From: JBOCEF01 sp050586345 | GTDB taxonomy: Bacteria; Pseudomonadota; Alphaproteobacteria; Rhodobacterales; Rhodobacteraceae | Assembly: GCF_050586345.1 (NCBI RefSeq) | Contig: NZ_JBOCEF010000002.1 | Location: 123,062-187,061, forward strand | Reading direction: 5' to 3' | DNA: 64,000 nt | In this document: piece after piece, positions 33,648-41,456 of the stretch | Layout of the letters: every line of letters starts with the position of its first letter | Position numbering within the stretch: the stretch's first letter is position 1 | Position numbers and translations under genes: made by a program | The notes under the pieces: model-generated | Database searches by the model: none | Seen by the model: only the letters and a program-made list of their open reading frames with translations | Told to the model about the DNA's origin: nothing

Positions 33648-33678
33648 CCCCGCCCCGGGCCGCGCGCCCGGGGCGGGG
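33648..33678 (+). terminator. strong hairpin after the FAH gene
   Basis: CCCCGCCCCGGGC (33648-33660) and GCCCGGGGCGGGG (33666-33678) pair perfectly over 13 bp with loop CGCGC, then CCGTTT. It probably reduces readthrough into the two downstream oxidoreductase genes. Confidence 0.6.
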
Positions 33679-33713
33679 CCGTTTCCAAGACCCCCAAGGC
33701 CACGGAGGCCCCC

Positions 33714-34682
33714 ATGTCCCGCGAACTTCTGCAGATCGGCGGCGTCAGCCCGCGCATGACCGAGGCGCTGGAGGCGCTCTATGACAAGGTTCACCGCGCG
33801 GCGGAGATCGACGACCTGCCGGCATACCTGGCCGAGCACGGCGCGCGCATCGGCGCGGTCTGCACCAATGGCCATGACGGCTGCCCGGCGGCGGTGATGG
33901 AGGCGCTGCCGAACCTCAAGATCATCTCGGGCTATGGCGTCGGCTATGACGCCGTGGACGCGCCCGCCGCCGCGGCGCGCGGGATCGTGGTGACGCATAC
34001 GCCGGACGTGCTGAACGACGACGTGGCCAACACCGCGGTGATGCTGCTGCTGGCGACCACAAGGCGGCTGGTGCGCGACGATTCTTACGTGCGCGCGGGC
34101 AAGTGGACCGGCTTCGGCGCCGCGCCGCTGACCCGCTCCATCGCCGGCAAGACCATCGGCATCCTCGGGCTGGGGCGCATCGGGCTGACCATCGCCCACA
34201 AGCTCGAGGCCGCCTTCGGCTGCACCATCGCCTATCACACCCGCACCAAGCGCGACGTGGCTTACGCCTATTACGACGACCTCGAGGCGCTGGCTCGGGA
34301 CAGCTTCGCGCTGATCAACATCACCCCCGGCGGCAAGGCGACGGAAAAGCTGGTGAACCGCGCGGTGCTGGATGCGCTGGGCCCCGAGGGGACCTTCGTC
34401 AACGTGGGCCGCGGCTCGACCTGCGACGAGGCCGCGCTGGTCGCCGCCCTCCAGGAGGGGACCCTCGGCGGCGCCGGCCTCGACGTGTTCGAGGACGAGC
34501 CGAACGTGCCCGAGGCCCTGTTCGGCATGGAGAACGTGACCCTTCTGCCCCATGTCGGCTCGGCCACCGTCGAGACCCGGCAGGCGATGGGCGACCTGGT
34601 GGTCGAGAACCTGCGGCTGTTCGAGGCGGAGGGGCGCGTGGTCTCTCCCGTCCCCGAATGCGCCGCCATCGCCAAGCTCTGA
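33714..34682 (+). CDS. D-isomer 2-hydroxyacid dehydrogenase (glyoxylate/hydroxypyruvate reductase-like)
   Basis: A 322-residue NAD(P)-dependent enzyme: GLGRIG (152-157), and catalytic R233 (VGRGST), E262 (DVFEDEP) and H280 (LLPHVGS). Nucleotide preference is uncertain; after the second strand it reads YHTRTKR, whose arginines suggest NADPH. It could reduce glyoxylate or hydroxypyruvate, balancing the GlcD-like oxidase 14 bp downstream. The ATG at 33714 has GGAGG nearby. Confidence 0.87.
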   Translation: MSRELLQIGGVSPRMTEALEALYDKVHRAAEIDDLPAYLAEHGARIGAVCTNGHDGCPAAVMEALPNLKIISGYGVGYDAVDAPAAAARGIVVTHTPDVLNDDVANTAVMLLLATTRRLVRDDSYVRAGKWTGFGAAPLTRSIAGKTIGILGLGRIGLTIAHKLEAAFGCTIAYHTRTKRDVAYAYYDDLEALARDSFALINITPGGKATEKLVNRAVLDALGPEGTFVNVGRGSTCDEAALVAALQEGTLGGAGLDVFEDEPNVPEALFGMENVTLLPHVGSATVETRQAMGDLVVENLRLFEAEGRVVSPVPECAAIAKL

Positions 34683-34696
34683 CGAAAGCCGAACCC

Positions 34697-36091
34697 ATGA
34701 CCGCTGACGCCGCCTTCCTCTCCGCCCTTGTCGCCGCCTTGCCCGCGGGCGACGTGCTGACCGGGGACGCGATCCCCGAACGCAACGCCCATGACTGGTC
34801 CGACCGCTACGCCCCCGTCCCGCCCGTCGCGGTGGTGCGGGCGGCGGATGCGGGCGGCGTCGCGGCGGCGATGAAGCTCTGCGCCGCGCACGGGGTTCCG
34901 GTGACGGCGCAGGGGGGGCTGACGGGGCTGTGCGGCGGCGGCACGCCGGTCGCGGGCGGCGTCGCCATCAGCCTCGAGCGGATGGCGCAGATCGAGGAGA
35001 TCGACCCGGACGCGATGACCATGACCCTCGGGGCCGGGGTTCCGCTCGAGGCCGCGCAGAAGGCGGCGGCCGAGGCGGGGCTGATGGTGCCGCTGGATCT
35101 CGGGGCCCGCGGCTCTTGCGCCATCGGCGGCAACATCTCCACCAATGCCGGGGGCAACCGGGTGATCCGCTACGGGATGACCCGCGAAATGGTGCTGGGG
35201 CTGGAGGTGGTTCTGCCGACGGGCGAGGTGGTCACGAGCCTCAACAAGATGCTCAAGAACAACGCGGGCTATGACCTCAAGCAGCTCTTCATCGGGGCCG
35301 AGGGGACGCTGGGGATCGTCACGCGCGCGGTGATCCGGCTGGCGCCGCGCCCGGCCTCGACCATGGCGGCGATGTGCGGGCTGAGCAGCTATGACGACCT
35401 GCTGAAGCTGCTGCGCGCCGCGCGCTCCGGCCTTGGCCCGATGCTCTCGGCCTTCGAGGTGATGTGGCCCGATTACTGGTCCGTCATCTCGGGCACGCCG
35501 GGGCTGAAGATGCCGCTGCCGGACGGCTTCGCGATCTACGCGTTGGTCGAGGCGCAGGGGACGGATGATGCGGCCGACCCGGCGCGGTTCCAGGCCTGGC
35601 TCGAGGCCCAGGCCGAGGCGGGGCTGGTCGAGGACGCCGCCGTGGCGCAGTCGCTGGCCGACGTGGCGCGGTTCTGGGAGGTGCGGGACGCGGTGTCCGA
35701 GTTCTCCATCACCTTCGGGCCGCATTGCGCCTTCGACATCGGCCTGCCGCAGGCGCGGATGGATGAGTTCGCCCGCGCCTGCCGGGCGGCGATGGACGCG
35801 GAATGGCCGGGCACGGGCGAGGCGATCTTCTACGGCCATATCGGCGACGGGAACATGCATATCGGCGGCCGGGTGCGCGGCGCGGCGCAGCAGCCGAAAG
35901 AGCGGATCTGCGAGATCGTCTACGGCCTCGTGCGCGATTTCGGCGGCACCGTCTCCGCCGAGCACGGGATCGGCACGTTGAAGAAGCCCTACCTGTCCCA
36001 CGCCCGCTCGGACGCCGAGCTGGCGCTGATGGCGCGGCTGCGCGCGGCGCTGGACCCGGCGGGGATCATGAACCCCGGAAAGGTGTTCTGA
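34697..36091 (+). CDS. FAD-linked 2-hydroxyacid oxidase/dehydrogenase (GlcD family)
   Basis: A 464-residue FAD_binding_4/FAD-oxidase_C protein. PVTAQGGLTGLCGGGTPVAG and GARGSCAIGGNISTNAGGNR are the FAD-contacting loops; GHIGDGNMHIGG and SAEHGIGTLKKPYL are the C-terminal catalytic histidine motifs. Relatives oxidise glycolate, D-lactate or D-2-hydroxyglutarate and pass electrons to the chain. If the upstream hydrolase releases glycolate, this enzyme would give glyoxylate (inference). No GlcE/GlcF partner genes are nearby, so it is likely a single-subunit type. Confidence 0.88.
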   Translation: MTADAAFLSALVAALPAGDVLTGDAIPERNAHDWSDRYAPVPPVAVVRAADAGGVAAAMKLCAAHGVPVTAQGGLTGLCGGGTPVAGGVAISLERMAQIEEIDPDAMTMTLGAGVPLEAAQKAAAEAGLMVPLDLGARGSCAIGGNISTNAGGNRVIRYGMTREMVLGLEVVLPTGEVVTSLNKMLKNNAGYDLKQLFIGAEGTLGIVTRAVIRLAPRPASTMAAMCGLSSYDDLLKLLRAARSGLGPMLSAFEVMWPDYWSVISGTPGLKMPLPDGFAIYALVEAQGTDDAADPARFQAWLEAQAEAGLVEDAAVAQSLADVARFWEVRDAVSEFSITFGPHCAFDIGLPQARMDEFARACRAAMDAEWPGTGEAIFYGHIGDGNMHIGGRVRGAAQQPKERICEIVYGLVRDFGGTVSAEHGIGTLKKPYLSHARSDAELALMARLRAALDPAGIMNPGKVF

Positions 36092-36143
36092 GGGCCACGG
36101 AAGGGGGCTTTCGCGCCGCGCATGGCGGGTTTTCGGGGGCGGA

Positions 36144-36157
36144 TTGCGCTCGATCAA
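36144..36157. promoter_or_regulatory. FNR/FnrL-like half-degenerate site upstream of ppk2
   Basis: TTGCGCTCGATCAA matches TTGAT-N4-ATCAA at 8 of 10 positions (left arm TTGCG). It lies 80 bp before the ppk2 start, a position compatible with oxygen-dependent control. It could be chance. Confidence 0.3.
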
Positions 36158-36236
36158 GGCGCGCGGCGCAACAATCAGGTCATGAAAGCTTCAGGAACGC
36201 CGGGCGACTCCCGGTCGGCGGAGAGGAGAGCGACCC

Positions 36237-37322
36237 ATGACCGACATGCCCCCGAAGATGGATGAAACCGGCGCCGAGATCGTCGCGACGGGGCGGGGGG
36301 ATGCCGCGCCGACGCCGAGCGCGGTGGTGAAGGCGAAGGCCGAGGCGGTCGCGCCCGCGCCCAAGGAGGACGCGGCGGCGAAGCCCGAAGCCGCCGCGCC
36401 CGGGGCCGCCCCGGCCCCCGACGCCCATGCCGTCGCCGCCGCCAAGCTGCACCACCTGTCCGAGCTGCGCCACGACCCGGACGCGATCCGCCACGCGTTC
36501 GAGACCGGCGAGTACCCCTATGCCAGCCGCATGAAGCGCGCCGCCTACGAGAAGCGCAAGGCCGAGCTCCAGGCCGAGCTCCTGAAGGCCCAGGCCTGGA
36601 TCAAGGAGAGCGGCCAGAAGGTCGCCCTGGTGTTCGAGGGCCGCGACGCCGCCGGCAAGGGCGGCACCATCAAGCGGTTCATGGAGCACCTGAACCCCCG
36701 CGGCGCCCATGTCGTGGCGCTGGAGAAGCCGACCGACCTCGAGCGCGGCCAGTGGTATTACCAGCGCTATGTCGAGCACCTGCCGAGCGCGGGGGAAATG
36801 GTGCTGTTCGACCGCTCCTGGTACAACCGCGCGGGGGTGGAGCGGGTGATGGGCTTCTGCACGCCCACCGAGTACCTCGAATTCATGCGCCAGACGCCGG
36901 AGCTGGAGCGGATGTGGGTGCGCAGCGGCATCCGGCTGTTCAAGTACTGGTTCTCGGTCACCCAGGACGAGCAGGCCAAGCGCTTCAAGGCGCGCGAGAC
37001 GGATCCGCTGAAGCAGTGGAAACTGTCGCCGATCGACAAGGCGAGCCTGTCCAAGTGGGATGACTACACCGAGGCGAAGGAGGCGATGTTCTTCTACACC
37101 GACACCGCCGACGCGCCCTGGACGATCATCAAGTCCGACGACAAGAAGCGCGCGCGGCTGGCCTGCATGACGCATTTCCTGAGCAGCATCGACTATCCGG
37201 GCAAGGACCGGCGGGTGGTGCATGCGCCGGACCCGCTGATCGTCGGCCATGGCGCGCACGTGGTGCACAAGGATGACCACATCCTCGGGAAAGCGCTGCA
37301 CCCGGAGATGCGCCGGGGCTGA
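36237..37322 (+). CDS. ppk2: polyphosphate kinase 2
   Basis: A 361-residue PPK2-family kinase transferring phosphate between polyphosphate and nucleoside diphosphates. Walker A GRDAAGKGG (135-143), the lid/Walker B FDRSWYNRAGVERVMGF (from 191) and IRLFKYWFSVTQDEQAKRF are intact; it is a one-domain (class I-like) enzyme. The first 65-70 residues are an Ala/Pro/Glu/Lys-rich disordered extension not needed for the fold. GGAGAGGAGAG precedes the ATG. A GC hairpin follows the stop. Confidence 0.92.
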   Translation: MTDMPPKMDETGAEIVATGRGDAAPTPSAVVKAKAEAVAPAPKEDAAAKPEAAAPGAAPAPDAHAVAAAKLHHLSELRHDPDAIRHAFETGEYPYASRMKRAAYEKRKAELQAELLKAQAWIKESGQKVALVFEGRDAAGKGGTIKRFMEHLNPRGAHVVALEKPTDLERGQWYYQRYVEHLPSAGEMVLFDRSWYNRAGVERVMGFCTPTEYLEFMRQTPELERMWVRSGIRLFKYWFSVTQDEQAKRFKARETDPLKQWKLSPIDKASLSKWDDYTEAKEAMFFYTDTADAPWTIIKSDDKKRARLACMTHFLSSIDYPGKDRRVVHAPDPLIVGHGAHVVHKDDHILGKALHPEMRRG

Positions 37323-37347
37323 GCGGCGCTTGCGGGACGCGGTGGAG

Positions 37348-37369
37348 GGGGCGGCTTTCGGGCCGCCCC
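37348..37369. terminator. hairpin terminator after ppk2
   Basis: GGGGCGGC (37348-37355) pairs with GCCGCCCC (37362-37369) around TTTCGG, between two convergent genes. Confidence 0.6.
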
Positions 37370-37398
37370 TGTCGCGTGTCAGACCGCGCGGCGGCGGG

Positions 37399-37836
37399 TC
37401 ATTTCGGCTCGGTGCACAGGCAGGCCAGCAGCGCCGGGCCGCCCAGGTCGCGCTGGTACTCGGCGAGGACGCTCTGCGCGGTGTCCATCTCGTAGGCCGT
37501 GAAGCCGGCGGACTTGCGGATGCCGTAGACGACCTGGGCGGTGCAGAACGGCGCGGCGATGACCGACTTGATCTCGCGTCGCCAGGCGCCGTCTTCGAAC
37601 AGGGCGCCGCCCTTGGTCTCGCGGATGTTGGTCCACGTCTTCAAGAAGCCGGGATCGCCCGCGGGCGCGCCGGTCTTGATCATGTCGCCGTCATGCAGGC
37701 TGACATGCGCGCCCTTGAAGTTCGTTTCGGTGTAGAAGCTGCAGGTCTTGTAGCTGATGACCGACTGCGCCTGCGCCGTCGTCGCGGCGACCAGCAGCGC
37801 GGCGACCGCCGGGGCGATGCGTGCGCGAATATTCAT
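37399..37836 (-). CDS. small secreted protein with a beta/gamma-crystallin-like motif
   Basis: A 145-residue protein with a Sec signal (MNIRARIAPAVAALLVAATT, cleavage near AQA-QS). FYTETNFKGAHVSLHDGDMI fits the first Greek-key signature of beta/gamma-crystallins (aromatic-x4-F-x-G ... S/L), and cysteines in the mature part (TCSF, PFCTAQ, LACLC) suggest disulfides. The second half is not recognised. The SD is GGGAGGAA. It has its own promoter-like region at 37863-37891 with a palindrome upstream. A periplasmic or extracellular Ca-binding or inhibitor role is possible but unproven. Confidence 0.7.
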   Translation of the reverse strand: MNIRARIAPAVAALLVAATTAQAQSVISYKTCSFYTETNFKGAHVSLHDGDMIKTGAPAGDPGFLKTWTNIRETKGGALFEDGAWRREIKSVIAAPFCTAQVVYGIRKSAGFTAYEMDTAQSVLAEYQRDLGGPALLACLCTEPK

Positions 37837-37862
37837 GGATATTCCTCCCACTTGAGGGATTT

Positions 37863-37911
37863 TCAAAAGAATCGCCCTCTTGATTTGTCAATTTCTGGGT
37901 GACGCAGAAAT
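37863..37911 (-). promoter_or_regulatory. sigma-70-like promoter plus palindromic site for the crystallin-like gene
   Basis: On the minus strand TTGACA (plus 37886-37891), a 17-bp spacer and TTTTGA (37863-37868) form a good promoter. Directly upstream is ATTTCTG-GGTGACG-CAGAAAT (37891-37911 on the plus strand), a perfect 7-bp-arm dyad that may bind an activator or repressor. The region is clearly AT-richer than its surroundings. Confidence 0.5.
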
Positions 37912-38044
37912 CGTCCGCCAGCATGAACGCTGCGTCAATCATTTGTTCAGGACGCGCCGCGCCGGTCGACACGCCGCCCCGGCGCCCTAGGATGTTCCGC
38001 AGGCCCCCGGTCCCGGGCGCGCCGCCCCCCGGACCGGAGCCGAC

Positions 38045-39070
38045 ATGCGCCCTCTCACCTGTCCCGCCTGCGGGGCCCGCGTCTTTTTCGACAATCTCGA
38101 CTGCCCCTGCGGGGCCGCGGTCGCCTACCTGCCGGATGCCGACGTCTTCGCCCTCCTGGGCGACGGGGACGGGGCCGCGGACGGGCCCGCCGAAGGGGCC
38201 GCGCCCGCCGCCCCCTGCGCCAACCGCGAGGCCGCGTCCTGCAACTGGGCCGCCGACGCGCCGGGCGCCCTCTGCCGGTCCTGCGCCATGACCGTCGTCT
38301 TCCCGGACCTCTCGGTCGGCGAGAACCGCGCCCTCTGGGTCCGCACCGAGGCCGCCAAGCGCCGGGTGCTGCGCGGGCTCGGCCGCTGGGGCTGGTTCAC
38401 CCTCGCCGACCCGGGGCCGCGGCCCGAATTCCACATGCTCTCGGAAGACACCGCCTCGGGCGAGACGCGGGTGATGATGGGCCACCTCTCGGGCGCCATC
38501 ACCATCAACGTGACCGAGGCCGACCCGGCCGAGCGCGTCGCCCGGCGCGAAGCCTTCGACGAGCCCTACCGCACCGTCGCCGGGCATTTCCGGCACGAGA
38601 TCGGGCATTTCCTGTTCGAGCGCCTCGCCGCCGAGCCGGGCTTTTCGGACGCCTTCCGCGCCCTGTTCGGGGATGAGCGCGCCGATTACGGCGAGGCGCT
38701 GGCCGCCCATCACGCGAACGGGGCGCCGCCGGACTGGGCCGCGCGCCATGTCAGCGCCTATGCCTCGGCCCACCCGCACGAGGACTGGGCCGAGAGCTTC
38801 GCCCATGTCCTGCACCTCTGGGCCATTCTCGGGGGCTTCGTGGGCGAGGGGCTGTCCGCGCCCTGCCTGCCGCACCCCGATTACGACCCCTACGCCGCCG
38901 AGGACGGGGCCGAGGTGATCCAGGCGGCGGGAGAGCTGTGCATCTCGCTCAACGCCATCAACCGGGCGATGGGGATCGGGGATCTCTACCCGTTCGTGCT
39001 GTCCGAGACGGCGCGGGAGAAGCTGGTCTTCGCGCATTCCTGGCTGCGCGCCGGGCCGGGGGCCGGCTGA
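38045..39070 (+). CDS. putative zinc-binding metallopeptidase with zinc-ribbon N-terminus
   Basis: A 341-residue protein of the COG4307-type family. The N-terminus carries C6/C9/C20/C22 (CPAC...CPCG), and a second set C58/C66/C77/C80 suggests two structural zinc sites. FRHEIGHFLFERL (HEIGH, 184-188) is the HExxH catalytic motif, and HPHEDWAESFAHVLHLW supplies a downstream Glu/His ligand region. It is cytoplasmic (no signal). The physiological substrate is unknown. A terminator-like hairpin overlaps its stop codon. Confidence 0.85.
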   Translation: MRPLTCPACGARVFFDNLDCPCGAAVAYLPDADVFALLGDGDGAADGPAEGAAPAAPCANREAASCNWAADAPGALCRSCAMTVVFPDLSVGENRALWVRTEAAKRRVLRGLGRWGWFTLADPGPRPEFHMLSEDTASGETRVMMGHLSGAITINVTEADPAERVARREAFDEPYRTVAGHFRHEIGHFLFERLAAEPGFSDAFRALFGDERADYGEALAAHHANGAPPDWAARHVSAYASAHPHEDWAESFAHVLHLWAILGGFVGEGLSAPCLPHPDYDPYAAEDGAEVIQAAGELCISLNAINRAMGIGDLYPFVLSETAREKLVFAHSWLRAGPGAG

Positions 39071-39084
39071 AACGCCCCCGGCCC
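39053..39084. terminator. hairpin spanning the metallopeptidase stop codon
   Basis: GGGCCGGGGGC (39053-39063) pairs perfectly with GCCCCCGGCCC (39074-39084); the loop contains the TGA stop (39068-39070). It separates two convergent genes. Confidence 0.6.
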
Positions 39085-39091
39085 CGCCGGG

Positions 39092-40300
39092 TCAGCCGCC
39101 GACGCGCGACGCGATCTCGGTCCCCGCGGCCCAGCCCGAGGACCAGGCCCACTGGAAGTTGTAGCCGCCGAGCCAGCCGGTCACGTCCACCGCCTCGCCG
39201 ATGAAGAACAGGCCCGGCACGTCCCGCGCCTCCATGGTCTTGGAGGACAGCCCGGCGGTGTCCACGCCCCCCAGCGTCACCTCGGCCGTGCGCCAGCCCT
39301 CGGAGCCGGTCGGCTTCAGCCGCCAGTTCTCCACCACCCCGGCGAAGTCGCGCAGCGCGGCGTCGGACATGTCGGCGAGGTTGCCGTCCACCCCCGCCAC
39401 GGCGCAGATCTGCAGCGCGAGGCGCCGGGGGATCAGCTCGGACAGAGCGGTCGACACGAAGCGCCCGCCGCGCTCGGACCGCATGGCCTTGAGCGCCTCG
39501 AAACAGCCGCCGGGCATCAGCGAGATGCCGATCTCCTCGCCCTCGCGCCAGTAGGAGCTGATCTGCAGGATCGCGGGGCCCGAGAGGCCGCGATGGGTGA
39601 ACAGCAGCGCCTCCTCGAACCGTGCGCCCCCGGCCATGGCGGCGCCGAAGACCGAGACGCCGGACAGCGCGGCCAGCCGCTCCAGCGTCTCGTCCCCGAA
39701 GGTGAGGGGCACGAGGGCGGGGCGGATCTCGGTCACCCCCAGCCCGAAATGCTCGGCCGCCTGGAAGGCGTAGCCGGTGGCGCCCATCTTGGGGATCGAC
39801 TTGCCGCCCGTCGCGATCACCAGGGTGTCGGCGGTCACGGGGCGCGATCCGGTCGGCCCGGCGATGGTCATCAGGAACCCGCTCTCGGTCCGCTCCACGT
39901 CATGGACCTCGGTCTCAAGCTCCAGCTCCACCCCCGCGCGGGCGGCGTCGTCGCAGAGCATGTCGACGATCTGCCGCGAGGAGCCGTCGCAGAACAGCTG
40001 GCCCAGCGTCTTCTCGTGGAAGTCGATGCGGGCTTCCTGCACCCGGTCGATGAAATCCCACTGGGTGTGGCGCTTGAGGGCGGATTTGCAGAAATGCGGG
40101 TTCTGCGAGAGGAAGGCGTGGGGGCCGCAATCGGTGTTGGTGAAGTTGCAGCGCCCGCCGCCCGAGATGCGGATCTTCTCGCCCGGTTCGTCCGAATGGT
40201 CGACCAGCAGCACCGAGCCGCCGCGGGCCGCGGCGAAGCGGGCGCAGTAGAGGCCGGCGGCGCCGGCGCCGATGATGACGGCGTGGTGATGCTCGGCCAT
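39092..40300 (-). CDS. HI0933/YhiN-family FAD-dependent oxidoreductase
   Basis: A 402-residue flavoprotein. AVIIGAGAAGLYCARFAA (7-24) is the FAD-binding Rossmann motif; GGGRCNFTNTDC, TLVIATGGKSIPKMGATGYA and the C-terminal GLFFIGEAVDVTGWLGGYNFQ, then QWAWSSG, are family signatures. Its metabolic role is unknown; related proteins are annotated as aminoacetone oxidase-like. The start at 40300 (MAEHHHAVI) is chosen; an ATG at 40321 adds MNLGGPA. It is divergent from glk. Confidence 0.86.
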   Translation of the reverse strand: MAEHHHAVIIGAGAAGLYCARFAAARGGSVLLVDHSDEPGEKIRISGGGRCNFTNTDCGPHAFLSQNPHFCKSALKRHTQWDFIDRVQEARIDFHEKTLGQLFCDGSSRQIVDMLCDDAARAGVELELETEVHDVERTESGFLMTIAGPTGSRPVTADTLVIATGGKSIPKMGATGYAFQAAEHFGLGVTEIRPALVPLTFGDETLERLAALSGVSVFGAAMAGGARFEEALLFTHRGLSGPAILQISSYWREGEEIGISLMPGGCFEALKAMRSERGGRFVSTALSELIPRRLALQICAVAGVDGNLADMSDAALRDFAGVVENWRLKPTGSEGWRTAEVTLGGVDTAGLSSKTMEARDVPGLFFIGEAVDVTGWLGGYNFQWAWSSGWAAGTEIASRVGG

Positions 40301-40461
40301 GGCGGGCCCCCCGAGGTTCATGTGCGGATGGGCGCTGCATCCCACGGATGGGCGCGCGCGGCAAGGGCGGGGGGGGCGCGCGGGGGGCGCGCGGGGGCTG
40401 GACCGGGCCTGCGCGGGCGGGCAGTGTTCGGCGCTCACGACGTTTGCGCAGGACCGCCGCC

Positions 40462-41439
40462 ATGACCGCTGATCCCGTCATTCTCGTCGCCGATGTGGGC
40501 GGCACCAATGCGCGCTTCGCCCTGATGCAGGGCGGGCGGATGCTGGCCGGGCCGCAGGGGCATCTGAACGCCGGGTTCGAGAGCTTCGAGGCCTCGGCCG
40601 CCGCCTTCCTCGCCCGCGCCGCGGGGCCGCGGCCTGACGCCGTCTGCGCGGCCTTCGCGGGGCCGGTGCGCGACGGGCGGGCGCGGCTGACCAACCATGC
40701 CGCCTGGCCCGAGGTCGAGGCAGGCGCGCTGGCCGCCGCCTGCGGGGCGGGGCTGGGGATCGTGCTCAACGACCTCGGGGCGCTGGGCCACGGGCTGCAC
40801 CGGCTGTCCGAGGGACAGGCGGCCGATTACGTGGCGGGCGCGGGGGGCGCCGGGGAGGCCGGGGCCGACGCGGGCGGGAACGGCCAGGCGCTGGCCGTGG
40901 GCTTCGGCACTGGGACCAATATCTGCGCCGTGCTGCGCGGCGAGGACGGGCGGCGCCGGACCATGGCGGCGGAGTTCGGCCACGCGAGCCTGCCCTCCGC
41001 CGTCGCGGCGCTGCTGCCCGAAGGCGCGTCGCCCGGGACGGTCGAGGACTGGTTCTGCGGGCGCGGCGTCGCCCGGCTCGACGCGGCGCTGCATGGCCGC
41101 GAGGGGCGCGAGGGCGCGGCGCTGGCCGCGGCGCTGGCGGCGGGGGATGCGTCGGCGGCGGCCACGGCGGACCTGTTCGCGTCGATGGCCGGGGCGCTGT
41201 GCCGGGACCTCGCCCTGCAGTTCATGCCCGGGGACGGGCTGTTCCTGGCCGGTTCCGTGGCGCGCGGGATGCTGCTGCGGGACGGCGCGGCGGCGCGGTT
41301 CGCGGCGCAGATGCACGACCACCCGGACCCGCGCTTCGCGGCGCTGGTGGCGACGATCCCCGTGCGCATGGTGCTCGACGACATGGCGGCGCTGACCGGC
41401 TGCGCCGCGGCGGCGGAAGCGGCGCTGGCGGCGGGCTGA
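40462..41439 (+). CDS. glk: glucokinase (ROK-unrelated Glk family)
   Basis: A 325-residue ATP-dependent hexokinase fold protein. ADVGGTNARFAL (9-20) is the phosphate-binding loop, AFAGPVRDGRARLTNHAAWP and LNDLGALGHGL form the sugar site (catalytic Asp in NDLGA), and GFGTGTNICAVL plus MAAEFGHASLP the second phosphate and hinge motifs. It would feed glucose to the Entner-Doudoroff route. The C-terminal half is Ala-rich with poorer conservation. A weak SD (GCAGGA) lies upstream. Confidence 0.85.
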   Translation: MTADPVILVADVGGTNARFALMQGGRMLAGPQGHLNAGFESFEASAAAFLARAAGPRPDAVCAAFAGPVRDGRARLTNHAAWPEVEAGALAAACGAGLGIVLNDLGALGHGLHRLSEGQAADYVAGAGGAGEAGADAGGNGQALAVGFGTGTNICAVLRGEDGRRRTMAAEFGHASLPSAVAALLPEGASPGTVEDWFCGRGVARLDAALHGREGREGAALAAALAAGDASAAATADLFASMAGALCRDLALQFMPGDGLFLAGSVARGMLLRDGAAARFAAQMHDHPDPRFAALVATIPVRMVLDDMAALTGCAAAAEAALAAG

Positions 41440-41456
41440 GGGCCGCCGCCGCCCCC

